A stretch of DNA of 64,000 nucleotides from Tardiphaga robiniae (GTDB lineage Bacteria; Pseudomonadota; Alphaproteobacteria; Rhizobiales; Xanthobacteraceae), in assembly GCF_013359755.1 (NCBI RefSeq), contig NZ_JABMCJ010000086.1:62001-126000 (forward strand). The letters are read 5' to 3'. The notes beneath the pieces were generated by a model. The model was given only the letters and a program-made list of their open reading frames with translations. It searched no databases and was not told the origin of the DNA. A program made the translations under genes and the position numbers. Positions 28,124 through 38,303 of the stretch are shown piece after piece (position 1 is the stretch's first letter; each line of letters opens with the position of its first letter).

Positions 28124-29515
28124 CTAGGCTGACTTCCGCACGGCGTTGTCGACCAGCGTCTTGCCGAGCGACCAGATCGCACCAGGAACCTTATGGCTAT
28201 CGGCGATCACCGTACGGAACGAGTTCTCGATCCACTTTCCGTCGTCCTCGGTGACCACCAGCGGCGGCAGTAGCTTGATGGTGTGACTGCCGTGGCCGGA
28301 GACCTGGGTCAGGATCTTCTGCTCCTTGAACAGCGGTACGGTGATCAACTGGCAGAACAGGCCTTTGCTGGCCGACTCCAGGATGTTCCACGATGCCTTG
28401 AGGCGCAGCGACTTCGGCGGGCCGAATTCGACACCGATCATCAGACCTTTGCCGCGCACTTCCTTCAGAAGCTCGAATTCGGGAATCATGTTCTGCAGAG
28501 CGAGCCGCAATTCGGCACCGCGCTTGGCCGCGTTCTCGACCAGCTTCTCATGCTTCATGATTTCCAGCGTGGCGATACCGGCGGCCATCGCCAGATCGTT
28601 CTTGCCGAAGGTCGAACCATGGACCAGCGAGCGATCCATCCGGTTGAAGATCTTGTCGAAGATGCTTTTTCGCGTCAGCAGCGCGCCAACAGGAACATGA
28701 CCTCCCGACAAGGCTTTTGCGAGAAGGATCATGTCGGGCTCGACATTCCAGTGCTCGATCGCCAGAAATTTTCCGGTGCGTCCGAGGCCGGTCTGGATTT
28801 CATCGGCGATGAACAGCGTGCCGTATTTGCGGCACAGCGCAGCGGCGCCCGACAGGAATTCGTCGGTGGGCAGGTTGACGCCTTTGCCCTGGATCGGTTC
28901 GACGATGAAGCCGGCAACCTGCTTGGACGACAGCGCCTTCTCCAGCGCTTCGAGGTCGTTGAATGGCACCGTGGTGCAGCCCGAGAGCAGCGGGCCGAAG
29001 CCGGTGCGGAAATTGGTGTCGTCGGTCAGCGACAGCGCGCCATAGGTCAGTCCGTGATAGGCGTGATCGCAATACACGATCCCGTCGCGGCCGGTCGCAT
29101 TGCGAGCAAATTTGATCGCCGCCTCGACGGTTTCCGCGCCCGAGTTCGCGAAAAACACCTTGTCCATATAGGGGACGTTTTCCAGCAGCTTCTCTGAGAG
29201 GATACCTGCGAGTGTGGAAACATCCATTTGCACCAAATTGGGCATGTCGGCGTCGAGCACGCTTTTGAGCGCATTCCGCATCACCGGATGGTTCCGGCCA
29301 ATCGCAAAAACGCCAAATCCGCTCAGTAGATCGAGATAACGGGCGCCGTCCCGATCGAACAAATACTGGCCGATGCCTCGCTGAAAGCCAACGTCATATC
29401 CGATGGTCTTGAGGACTCGAACGAGCTGTTCATTAAGATGGCGCGTATGCATCGAGCTACGCTGCGCCTCCCGTTCAACAAACATCTCGGAAACGTCTAG
29501 ATTCGGATATACCAT
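28124..29515 (-). CDS. hpnO: HpnO-type class III aminotransferase (aminobacteriohopanetriol synthesis)
   Basis: The 463-residue PLP enzyme belongs to the acetylornithine-like class III aminotransferases. Markers are LLSGFGVFAIGRNHP, VFFANSGAETVEAAIKFARN, FIVEPIQGKG, LFIADEIQTGLGRTGKF, the PLP lysine in LLAKALSGGHVPVGA, and HGSTFGKNDLAMAAG. Position beside hpnN and the hopanoid cluster, and its divergence from ornithine enzymes, identify it as HpnO, shown in Rhodopseudomonas palustris to be needed for 35-aminobacteriohopanetriol. It would aminate an aldehyde derived from ribosylhopane. It is divergent from the DUF2147 gene, with about 100 bp between starts. Confidence 0.88.
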   Translation of the reverse strand: MVYPNLDVSEMFVEREAQRSSMHTRHLNEQLVRVLKTIGYDVGFQRGIGQYLFDRDGARYLDLLSGFGVFAIGRNHPVMRNALKSVLDADMPNLVQMDVSTLAGILSEKLLENVPYMDKVFFANSGAETVEAAIKFARNATGRDGIVYCDHAYHGLTYGALSLTDDTNFRTGFGPLLSGCTTVPFNDLEALEKALSSKQVAGFIVEPIQGKGVNLPTDEFLSGAAALCRKYGTLFIADEIQTGLGRTGKFLAIEHWNVEPDMILLAKALSGGHVPVGALLTRKSIFDKIFNRMDRSLVHGSTFGKNDLAMAAGIATLEIMKHEKLVENAAKRGAELRLALQNMIPEFELLKEVRGKGLMIGVEFGPPKSLRLKASWNILESASKGLFCQLITVPLFKEQKILTQVSGHGSHTIKLLPPLVVTEDDGKWIENSFRTVIADSHKVPGAIWSLGKTLVDNAVRKSA

Positions 29516-29614
29516 GAGTTACATACGTCGGTTGATGGTCGCTTCGTCAACTGAAAACCGTAAATGCGGCGATTTGACTTCGCCGAGAACCGCTACTTAA
29601 GCATAGGTCTAAAC

Positions 29615-30325
29615 ATGTTGCAGCGCCCACGCATTACTACGCGTACTCTTACATATTGCGGAATCCTTTTTTCGGCAGGCTTGTTTTCGGCAGGGCTGGC
29701 TCCCGCATTTGCAGCTGATCCGACCGGCGATTGGAAGGTCGAGGACGGTGTCGCGCATATTCGTGTTGCCGAATGCGGTGGCAGCATGTGGGGGGCCGTA
29801 GCCTGGGAAAAGACCCCCGGCGGGATCGACAAGAACAATCCCGATGCCACCAAGAAGGCGCGCCCCACTCTGGGCATCGTGACATTGCTGGACATGAAAA
29901 AGAATGCCGCAAACGACAAATGGGCGGGTCAGGTCTACAATGCCAAGGACGGAAAATTCTATAAATCGACGATCAAGCTCGGTGATACTGCTGACGAACT
30001 TGAAATCGAAGGATGCGTCCTTGGTTTCCTGTGCGGCGGTCAGACCTGGACGCGCGTAGGCCCGTCGATTCCGTCGAGCCCCTCGAACCTCACCGCCAAG
30101 GGTGCCCTGCCCAAGGCAGGCGCCGCCACCGGCGGCAAGATGGCCCCAGCGGCTACTCCGACGGCTTCTGCTGTTGCACCCAAGGCTACACCGGCTCCCG
30201 CTGCCGGCGCCCCCAAGGCCGCCGCTCCTGCCGGTCAGAAAACCGCTGCAGCAACGGTGCCGGGACAGCCGGCCGATATCGGCGATATCTGCCTGCTGCC
30301 CGAAATCAACAAGGTCACTCACTAG
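29615..30325 (+). CDS. Secreted DUF2147 protein with Pro/Ala-rich tail
   Basis: The 236-residue protein has a signal peptide (hydrophobic core CGILFSAGLFSAG, cleavage near PAFAA). The mature domain matches DUF2147: DPTGDWKVEDGVAHIRVAEC, MWGAVAWEKTPGGID, and ELEIEGCVLGFLCGGQTWTR. From about residue 145 the tail is low-complexity Ala/Pro/Thr with Lys, ending DIGDICLLPEINKVTH. The function of DUF2147 is unknown. A TTGACT hexamer at 29574-29579 could be part of its promoter. The ATG at 29615 was chosen to give a proper signal peptide. Its 3' end overlaps the convergent hpnN gene by 11 bp. Confidence 0.82.
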   Translation: MLQRPRITTRTLTYCGILFSAGLFSAGLAPAFAADPTGDWKVEDGVAHIRVAECGGSMWGAVAWEKTPGGIDKNNPDATKKARPTLGIVTLLDMKKNAANDKWAGQVYNAKDGKFYKSTIKLGDTADELEIEGCVLGFLCGGQTWTRVGPSIPSSPSNLTAKGALPKAGAATGGKMAPAATPTASAVAPKATPAPAAGAPKAAAPAGQKTAAATVPGQPADIGDICLLPEINKVTH

Positions 30326-32903
30326 TCTCGCGCGGCTTACCCATGAGAGCCGGCTGGAATAGCAGCACGGCCGCCAGCGTCACGACAAAGGACATCGCGA
30401 GCAATTTACCCATGCTCGCGGTGCCTGGATGGTTCGACAGCCACAGGCTGCCGAACGCCGTGGCAGTCGTCAGCGCGCTAAAGAAAATCGCGCGTGTCAG
30501 TGATGACTGCAGCAGGTTCTTGTAGCCTGCCCGCCACGCCGTCACATAGTAGATCTTGAACGCCACGCCGACGCCGAGCAGCAGCGGCAGCGCGATGATG
30601 TTGGCGAAGTTCAGCGGCAAGCCGATCAACACACAGATCTCCAGCGTGACCGTTCCCGCCACCAGCAAGGGAACGATAGTCAGCAGCACGTCGCTGATGC
30701 GCCGCAAAGCCAGCCACAGCAACAACGAGATCGAAAGCAGCGCCCAGATGCCCGCATGAATGAAGGCGGTGACAATGGTGTCGCCCGACTTCAGGATAGA
30801 GATCGGACCACCGACGGCGAGCGGCTCGGACTTCAGCACGGCATCGGCGAACTTGCGCAATGTGTCGTTATCGTTCGGATCGCCGTTGGGCTGCGCCTCG
30901 ACGCGGATCTGGCCATCCTTAGTCTTCCACGAATTCACCAATTCGGCTGGCAAGGTCTGCAAACTGATCGGGCTCGCCTGCATCAGATTACGCAATTGCC
31001 CCAACGCAAGCTTGAGCGGCACCACAAAGGTCGCCTGCACCTGATCGCGCACAGGCTGGCTAGCATCAGCGGTCTTGGCCAATGCATCCGCCAGACGCTT
31101 CGCAGCGACAGCGCCGGGACTGGTCTGCGTTCCCGCAAGTTTGCGCAGGCTCGCCGCGGAGTCCTTCAGAGAGGTGACATTTTCCGCATCGGTTGGCGCC
31201 TTGTCGATCGACTCAGGGTTCAAAGCCGGCTCGAGAATCTTCGCACCCTCCTGGATCGCCTTCAGCTTGGCGGGCTGATCCTCAGGCACGAAGCTGCCGA
31301 GCGAAATCGTACGAGCAACTTCCGGGACCTTCGAGAGACGTTCTTCGACCTGCTTCGCAGCCGCCTCGTTCGGCGCCATGATATTGACGGCATTGGCGCC
31401 GGTGTTCGGATCCTTGCGCAGATCGAGGAAGGTCGCGATCGACTCGACATTCGGATTGCGCAGGTTGATCGGATTGAAGTCGAACTTCAGGAAGTAGAGC
31501 AATGGCAGACCGGCGATCGTGAGCGCCAGTGTGATGCCGATAATCCAGAAGCGCTTCTCTTCCAGGAAACGGTCGACAGGTGCCAGGAACGCATAACCGA
31601 CGGGCTCCTTTTCGCCCGCGGGATTCAAGAGGTCGAGCAATGCCGGCAGAACGGTGATGCTGGTCAGGAACGCGATCATCATGCCGGCGCCGGCGATCTT
31701 GCCGAGTTCGGACACGCCTTTGTAATCGGTCGGCAGGAACGACAGAAAGCCGGCAGCCGTTGCGAAAGCGGCGAGCGACAGCGGCACGGCGCAATATTCG
31801 GCAGCCTTCGTCAAAGCCAGCGGCAGATTGTCGTTCTTGTAACGCTCGGAGCGGTAACGCACGCTGAACTGGATGCCGAAATCGACACCCAAGCCGACGA
31901 ACAACACGGCAAATGCAATCGACAGCAGGTTCAGCGAACCCACCATCATGAGACCGACGGCGGTGGTTGTGGCGAGGCCCACGAATAGCGTTGCGAACAC
32001 GGCACCGATGATCTTGGCCGAGTGCAGCGCCATCCAGAGGATGACCAGCACGATCAAAACCGTACCGATCCCGTTGACGATGGCTCCATCCTGCACGGTG
32101 GAGAATTCCTCGTTTGCGATGGGGACCGGGCCGGTCAACCGCACGCGTGCGCCGTATTCGCCAGCGATGTTCAGGTCGATGGCAGCCTGCCGGATCGCAT
32201 CTGTCGCGGTCTTGCCGGGCTCAAGCGCGTTGAAGTCGAGGATAGGCTTGATTTCGATGAAGCCACGCTTGTCGCCATCCGTCAGAGGCTTGTCGCTGAC
32301 CAGCCCGCGCCATGAGAAGGTGCCCTTGCCGTTTTTCAGCACGTCCTCGATGGTCTGCGAGACGGCGTTGAAGGTCGGCGCTGCAGCGTCAAGCTGAAGC
32401 TGCCCACGGCGAATGCCGGTAAGGCCGGTCTCCAGCGCGCCGGTGAGACCGCGCAGACTGGGATCGCCGGCCATGATTTCAATCAGGGGAGCAGCTTGCT
32501 GGAACTGGCCCGTCAGTTGCGCAACTTCCTTGGTCGGCAGGAACAGCAAGCCGTTTTTCTCGAAGAACGCTCCGCCATCCAATCGGCGAACCGAGTCGAA
32601 ATCCGTCTTGTTGGTGACCAGCTTCGCTTCCATCGCATTGGCTGCGGCATTGGCGAATTCAGGCGTGGGCGCCTCAACCACCGCGATAATCAGGCGCTCC
32701 TGGTCGAAGGCCTTATCGAAGGCAATGTCGCGCTGACGCCAATCGAGATTGGGCGAGATCAGCTTGTTGATGTCTGTATTGATCGAGAAATTCTTCGCCG
32801 TGTAATAGCTCGCGCCAATCGAAAGAAGCACACAAACGAGCACCACCGGCAGGGCAAACCGGGTGCAGAAGTTCACGACCGAGACGACAACTCTTGTCAG
32901 CAC
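30315..32903 (-). CDS. hpnN: Hopanoid transporter HpnN (RND/MMPL superfamily)
   Basis: The 862-residue protein has the RND permease layout: one N-terminal membrane segment, a large periplasmic loop, a block of five to six membrane segments, then the same order again. Typical pieces are SIGASYYTAKNFSINTDINK, FVGLGVDFGIQFSVRYRSE with the intramembrane acidic residue, and LLGVGVAFKIYYVTAWRAG in the second half. HpnN in R. palustris moves hopanoids from the inner to the outer membrane. The frame opens with GTG at 32903, with only a weak purine-rich ribosome site. It is divergent from ispH-hpnH. Confidence 0.92.
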   Translation of the reverse strand: MLTRVVVSVVNFCTRFALPVVLVCVLLSIGASYYTAKNFSINTDINKLISPNLDWRQRDIAFDKAFDQERLIIAVVEAPTPEFANAAANAMEAKLVTNKTDFDSVRRLDGGAFFEKNGLLFLPTKEVAQLTGQFQQAAPLIEIMAGDPSLRGLTGALETGLTGIRRGQLQLDAAAPTFNAVSQTIEDVLKNGKGTFSWRGLVSDKPLTDGDKRGFIEIKPILDFNALEPGKTATDAIRQAAIDLNIAGEYGARVRLTGPVPIANEEFSTVQDGAIVNGIGTVLIVLVILWMALHSAKIIGAVFATLFVGLATTTAVGLMMVGSLNLLSIAFAVLFVGLGVDFGIQFSVRYRSERYKNDNLPLALTKAAEYCAVPLSLAAFATAAGFLSFLPTDYKGVSELGKIAGAGMMIAFLTSITVLPALLDLLNPAGEKEPVGYAFLAPVDRFLEEKRFWIIGITLALTIAGLPLLYFLKFDFNPINLRNPNVESIATFLDLRKDPNTGANAVNIMAPNEAAAKQVEERLSKVPEVARTISLGSFVPEDQPAKLKAIQEGAKILEPALNPESIDKAPTDAENVTSLKDSAASLRKLAGTQTSPGAVAAKRLADALAKTADASQPVRDQVQATFVVPLKLALGQLRNLMQASPISLQTLPAELVNSWKTKDGQIRVEAQPNGDPNDNDTLRKFADAVLKSEPLAVGGPISILKSGDTIVTAFIHAGIWALLSISLLLWLALRRISDVLLTIVPLLVAGTVTLEICVLIGLPLNFANIIALPLLLGVGVAFKIYYVTAWRAGYKNLLQSSLTRAIFFSALTTATAFGSLWLSNHPGTASMGKLLAMSFVVTLAAVLLFQPALMGKPRETSE

Positions 32904-33295
32904 GCTTTTTCTTTCTATTTGGGCGAGGCACGCAAAGAATGCGGTTCACGAGGGAGGGTTCCGCAAACCATTACTTTCGCATTGGATGCGCTTTGCTTTC
33001 AGCAATGTGATGGGATGGCATAAAACGTGCTGATCACCGTAGCAACGGCCGTGTTAGCGACGCCTCGTCGCGCCGTAAAGTGACGAACAAGTGAGAGTTT
33101 TCAGGTTCTTGGGCGCAACCGCAAGATATTACCGCAACCCGGCCAGTTGTCGCAAACCACGTTTTCGGTTCGTGATTGCATACTGAGTGATTTTTGTCAC
33201 ACAGAACGGCTCAAATATCCAGCTGGGCTGGATATGTGCCTGATTGTGGTACAGAATTAAGGATTATACCGGAATCGATATGGACTTTGTACCAC
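32904..33295. other. Long divergent spacer between hpnN and ispH
   Basis: About 390 bp without a supported gene. It has lower GC than its flanks and must hold the divergent promoters of hpnN (minus) and ispH-hpnH (plus). A perfect 9-bp inverted repeat lies at 33215-33235. No EcfG promoter was found here. The ispH frame is open back to a TTG at 33194, but that part lacks family similarity. Confidence 0.7.
33215..33235. promoter_or_regulatory. 21-bp palindrome upstream of ispH-hpnH
   Basis: ATATCCAGC-TGG-GCTGGATAT has perfect 9-bp arms about 60-80 bp before the likely ispH start. The size suits a dimeric repressor site or a small leader hairpin. No regulator can be named. Confidence 0.5.
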
Positions 33296-34261
33296 GTGCT
33301 TGATCGTCGTCCCCTTGAAATCTTCCTGGCTCAGCCGCGCGGCTTCTGCGCGGGCGTCGTGCGTGCCATCGAGATCGTGGAGCGTGCTCTCGAGCGCTAC
33401 GGGGCGCCGGTCTATGTCCGCCATGAGATCGTCCATAACAAATACGTGGTCGAGAGTCTGAAGGCCAAGGGCGCCATTTTCGTCGAGGAACTCTCCGAAG
33501 TACCTCCGAATGCCATGACCGTCTTCAGCGCCCACGGCGTCGCCCGGAGCGTCGAGGAAGAAGCGGCCAGCCGTGGCCTGCCTGTTTTGGATGCAACTTG
33601 CCCGCTTGTCACCAAGGTCCACAACCAGGGCAAACGGTACATGTCCAAAGGCCGTAAGGTCATCCTGATCGGCCACGCAGGCCATCCGGAGGTCGACGGT
33701 ACCATGGGACAGGTACCCGGCCCGGTTTACCTTGTTCAGAGCGTTGAGGACGTCAAGGCACTCACGCTGCCACCGCAGGAACCGGTCGCCTATATCACCC
33801 AGACGACCCTCAGCGTGGATGACACCAAGGACATCATTTTAGCTCTGGAACAGCGTTTCAGTGACATTGAGGGCCCCGATACCCGCGATATCTGCTATGC
33901 AACACAAAACCGCCAATCTGCGGTAAGAGACCTCAGTAAACTTGTAGACGTCATCCTGGTCGTCGGGGCGACCAACAGTTCCAACTCGAACCGGTTGCGC
34001 GAAATCGGCACCGAGGTCGGTGTCGCAAGTTACCTCATTGCCGATGGCAGCGAACTCAACCCCGCCTGGTTGAAGGATGCGCGTGCCGTAGGCATCACGG
34101 CTGGCGCATCCGCGCCAGAAGTGCTTGTAGATGACGTGATCGAGACCTTACGGCGGATCGGACCGGTTGCGGTGTCGGTGTTGCCCGGACGTGAAGAGAA
34201 TATCGAATTCAAACTACCCGCCGAACTGACCGCGGTTCGATCCACCTTCGTCACGATGTGA
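33296..34261 (+). CDS. ispH: 4-hydroxy-3-methylbut-2-enyl diphosphate reductase (IspH/LytB)
   Basis: The roughly 321-residue iron-sulfur enzyme makes IPP and DMAPP from HMBPP in the last step of the MEP pathway, supplying the isoprene units for hopanoids. The three cluster cysteines are in [26 protein letters not shown] and [11 protein letters not shown]; further signatures are [21 protein letters not shown] and [12 protein letters not shown]. The start is uncertain: TTG at 33287 and GTG at 33296 are both possible, and GTG was chosen because similarity begins immediately after it. It lies 21 bp before hpnH, so the pair is probably one transcript. It may be one of two ispH copies in the genome. 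Confidence 0.93.
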   Translation: MLDRRPLEIFLAQPRGFCAGVVRAIEIVERALERYGAPVYVRHEIVHNKYVVESLKAKGAIFVEELSEVPPNAMTVFSAHGVARSVEEEAASRGLPVLDATCPLVTKVHNQGKRYMSKGRKVILIGHAGHPEVDGTMGQVPGPVYLVQSVEDVKALTLPPQEPVAYITQTTLSVDDTKDIILALEQRFSDIEGPDTRDICYATQNRQSAVRDLSKLVDVILVVGATNSSNSNRLREIGTEVGVASYLIADGSELNPAWLKDARAVGITAGASAPEVLVDDVIETLRRIGPVAVSVLPGREENIEFKLPAELTAVRSTFVTM

Positions 34262-34282
34262 TGCGCAGAGAGAAAATTCGAA

Positions 34283-35452
<1,170 letters not shown>

Positions 35453-35472
35453 GCGATTTCGAGCTGAATATA

Positions 35473-35504
35473 AAAAAGGGCGCGATGCAAATCGCGCCCT
35501 TTTT
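35473..35504. terminator. Bidirectional terminator between hpnH and hpnG
   Basis: AAAAAGGGCGCGAT pairs perfectly with ATCGCGCCCTTTTT around a GCAA loop, flanked by A-run and T-run. It lies between the convergent ispH-hpnH and hpnC-to-hpnG transcripts and can serve both strands. Confidence 0.95.
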
Positions 35505-35556
35505 CTTTGAAAGATTGGATTCGCGAGACGCCCGGCAAACACCGCCAGAGCAGCGC

Positions 35557-36291
35557 TCAGACGTCCGCGGAAACGAGGTTGGTGTGACCCAGCAGATAGC
35601 TGCGGCAGTCGCGCAGGCTGCGTAGCGCGCGATTGAAGTCGCGCCCGGTCGAAACCAGCGCCCGAATCACCAGCGGATTGCGGGCGATGCCGCGCAGCAC
35701 CTTGCGCAGATCGACATCACCATTGGGTTTAATCGCAGTGGTGGCGATTTCCGGCAGGGCGCGATGGGCGGGATCGCTGACGACGCGCAGTGCGGCGAAC
35801 GGCAGTCCGGCCATGGCGGCAAATTCCGCGGCGATGTGGCTTTCCATATCGACGGCAGCGGCGCCGAATTCCGAGCGCAGCGCGGCCTTGCCGGCCTGCC
35901 CCGTCACGACCTTCTCGACACCAACCAGACCACCGCGAAACACTTTCTGGCGCCCGACGCCGGCACCGGCGATCAGTTCGTCGCTAAGGACCTCAGAGGC
36001 TGACCAACGGCTGTTGCCGGCAACCACTTCCGTGGCCACAACGACAGCGCCTGATTTGAGATCAGGATCGAGGCCGCCGGCGACGCCAAAGCTGATGACG
36101 CCGCGGATGGTCGTGGGGTCGAAGTCAGCCAGCAGGCTGCGGAGCTGGACGGGGTCGCTTGAGCTGCAAATCACGGTCATTCCCGGCCCGGCAGCGATTT
36201 TCGCTTCCTGGACCAGCCCCGTGACGATCAATACCGGCCGCGGGTCGGTTGTATCGCCCGCGGTCGAAATGCCCCCATCGCCCAAAATCAC
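35557..36291 (-). CDS. hpnG: HpnG adenosylhopane nucleosidase
   Basis: The 244-residue protein is a nucleoside-phosphorylase-fold enzyme that removes adenine from adenosylhopane to give ribosylhopane. Supporting segments are VLIVTGLVQEAKIAAGPG, the strand IRGVISFGVAGGLDPDLK, and VDMESHIAAEFAAMAGLPF, which carries the purine/ribose-contacting MES. The frame opens with GTG, and its GTGA overlaps the shc stop codon, so it is translationally coupled to shc. It is the last gene of the hpnC-D-E-shc-G operon. Confidence 0.92.
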   Translation of the reverse strand: MILGDGGISTAGDTTDPRPVLIVTGLVQEAKIAAGPGMTVICSSSDPVQLRSLLADFDPTTIRGVISFGVAGGLDPDLKSGAVVVATEVVAGNSRWSASEVLSDELIAGAGVGRQKVFRGGLVGVEKVVTGQAGKAALRSEFGAAAVDMESHIAAEFAAMAGLPFAALRVVSDPAHRALPEIATTAIKPNGDVDLRKVLRGIARNPLVIRALVSTGRDFNRALRSLRDCRSYLLGHTNLVSADV

Positions 36292-38261
36292 ATCCCAACC
36301 CCTACCGTCTTGCTGTTGGTGCTCTTCAAATTCCGGAACCGCGCCAACGCCCAGAGCGGGAAGAATTTCGAGTAGCCATGATAACGCAGATAAAACACGC
36401 GGGGGAAGCCGGTAGCCGTGTAACGGGCCTCGTCCCAGAGTCCTTTTTCCGTCTGTGTGTCCATCAGGTACCGCGTTCCACGGGCGACAGCCGGATTATC
36501 GACCTCGCCTGCCGCCATCAGGGCAAGCAAAGCCCATGCCGTTTGCGACGACGTGCTCGGGGCCGCCTCGAATCCCTTGTAGTCGAGTCGGTAGCTGACC
36601 GCATCTTCGCCCCAGCCGCCGTCCTCGTTCTGGATCGACAGCAGCCAGGCCACCGCCTTGCGGAACGCCGGGTCCTGGTGGTCAATGCCAACAGCATTCA
36701 GCGCACACAGCACCGACCAGGTGCCGTAGATGTAGTTCAGGCCCCAGCGGCCATACCAGGAGCCCTCCGCGAGCTGGGTACGGCGCAGATATTCCACACC
36801 GTCTGCCAGCGGCTTCGAGGTCTCGACCGTGTCGCCAAGCTGCGCCAGCATCGAGACGCAGCGCGCGGTGACGTCCTCCGTCGGCGGATCGAGCAGTGCG
36901 CCATGGTCCGAGAACGGGATGTTGTTGAGGTAGTATTCGAGGTTATCGACCTCGAACGCTGCGAAGCCGCCGTCGCTGCTCTGCATGCCCAGGATCCACT
37001 CCCGGCCGCGATCGAGCGCAACGTCGTATTCCTTGCCGCCGGTCTGACGGCGCGCGCGGTCCATCGCCATCATCACCACGGCCGTGTCGTCGAGATCCGG
37101 GTAATACGCGTTGTTGTACTGGAACGCCCAGCCGCCCGGACGCAGGTCCGGCCGCTTCACCGCCCAGTCGCCCTTCACGTCGAGCACCTGCTTCGTCGCC
37201 AGCCAGTCGAGCCCTTCTTTCGCCGGACCGAACGCTTCATCGCCGCCGGTCTCCAGCATCGCATGCGCGGTCAGCGCGGTGTCCCACACTGGCGATACGC
37301 AAGGCTGGCAATAGGCTTCGACCTCACCGACAATCAGAAGTTTGTCGATACCGCGGCGCTGGATGGCGCGGGGCGGATAGTCGGCGGGGAAGCCGAGCAC
37401 TTCATACATCATGACCATATTGGCCATCGGCGGATAGATCGCACCGAGACCATCCTCGCCGTTCAGGCGCTCCTCGCAGAACTCGACGGCTTTCGCGATC
37501 GAATGGGCGCGGAGTTTCTTTGGGAAATACGGTTCGGCGGCGCGGAGCAGAATATCGATACCGGTGAAGAAGGCGAACATCGCGCGGCTCTGATGCGGCG
37601 CGCGTTTAATGCCACCGATCCTGGATGGATCTTCCAGGAACAGCTCGTCGATGCCGACGCCCTTCTTGTTCTGCGCGCGCGGCTTCAGCGCTGCGAGCAC
37701 CATGAGCGGCACGATCGTGGTGCGCGCCCAGTAGGACATCTTGTTGAGGTGGAACGGAAACCACATCGGCAGCAGCATGATCTCAACCGGCAGCACCGGA
37801 GTGGCGCGCCACGAGAGGATGCCGAACATCGCCAGCAGGAAGCGTGTGAAGACGTTGACGTTGACGGCGCCGCCGCGCGAGCGGATCGCTTCGCGGGCGC
37901 GGACCATATGCGGCGCGTCGATCGAATCGCCGATCATCTTCAGCGCGAAATACACTTTCACGCTGGCGCTCATGTCGAAGTCGCCGTCCTGCACCAGCGC
38001 CCAGCCGCCATGCTTGCCCTGGGTGCGGCGCAGATAGTTGGCGATCTTGCCTTCAAGCTCGGCATCGACGGGCTCGCCGAGGTAGTGCCGCAACAACACG
38101 TATTCTGACGGGATCGTGCCGTCGGCTTCGAGCTCAAATACCCAATGGCCGTCAGGCTGCCGGAACTTCAGCAGGCCCTGCTTCGCCGAAGCGATGCTCG
38201 TCTCGAGCGCCGCGTTCTGAATTGTGATCTCTGGACTGACCGAATGCATCTCGCTCGCCAT
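36288..38261 (-). CDS. shc: Squalene-hopene cyclase
   Basis: The protein of about 657 residues cyclises squalene to hopene and hopanol at the inner membrane. The catalytic motif DLDDTA lies at 389-394, within PDLDDTAVVMMAMD. Several QW repeats are visible (for example KQGLLKFRQPDGHWVFELEA, GKHGGWALVQDGDFDMS, GMQSSDGGFAAFEVDN, LAEGSWYGRWGLNYIYGTWS and SIQNEDGGWGEDAVSYR). The ATG at 38261 was chosen (MASEMHSV, GGAG just upstream) over a TTG at 38300. The synonym is hpnF. It lies 42 bp after hpnE and overlaps hpnG. Confidence 0.96.
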   Translation of the reverse strand: MASEMHSVSPEITIQNAALETSIASAKQGLLKFRQPDGHWVFELEADGTIPSEYVLLRHYLGEPVDAELEGKIANYLRRTQGKHGGWALVQDGDFDMSASVKVYFALKMIGDSIDAPHMVRAREAIRSRGGAVNVNVFTRFLLAMFGILSWRATPVLPVEIMLLPMWFPFHLNKMSYWARTTIVPLMVLAALKPRAQNKKGVGIDELFLEDPSRIGGIKRAPHQSRAMFAFFTGIDILLRAAEPYFPKKLRAHSIAKAVEFCEERLNGEDGLGAIYPPMANMVMMYEVLGFPADYPPRAIQRRGIDKLLIVGEVEAYCQPCVSPVWDTALTAHAMLETGGDEAFGPAKEGLDWLATKQVLDVKGDWAVKRPDLRPGGWAFQYNNAYYPDLDDTAVVMMAMDRARRQTGGKEYDVALDRGREWILGMQSSDGGFAAFEVDNLEYYLNNIPFSDHGALLDPPTEDVTARCVSMLAQLGDTVETSKPLADGVEYLRRTQLAEGSWYGRWGLNYIYGTWSVLCALNAVGIDHQDPAFRKAVAWLLSIQNEDGGWGEDAVSYRLDYKGFEAAPSTSSQTAWALLALMAAGEVDNPAVARGTRYLMDTQTEKGLWDEARYTATGFPRVFYLRYHGYSKFFPLWALARFRNLKSTNSKTVGVGM

Positions 38262-38303
38262 ATCTCCGTACTCGTCGTGAATGATCGTCTGGCTGCGCAA
38301 CGG

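Noticed and set aside
36249-38108. 619-codon plus-strand frame opposite shc
   Set aside because: Shadow of squalene-hopene cyclase, whose DLDDTA and QW motifs are on the other strand.
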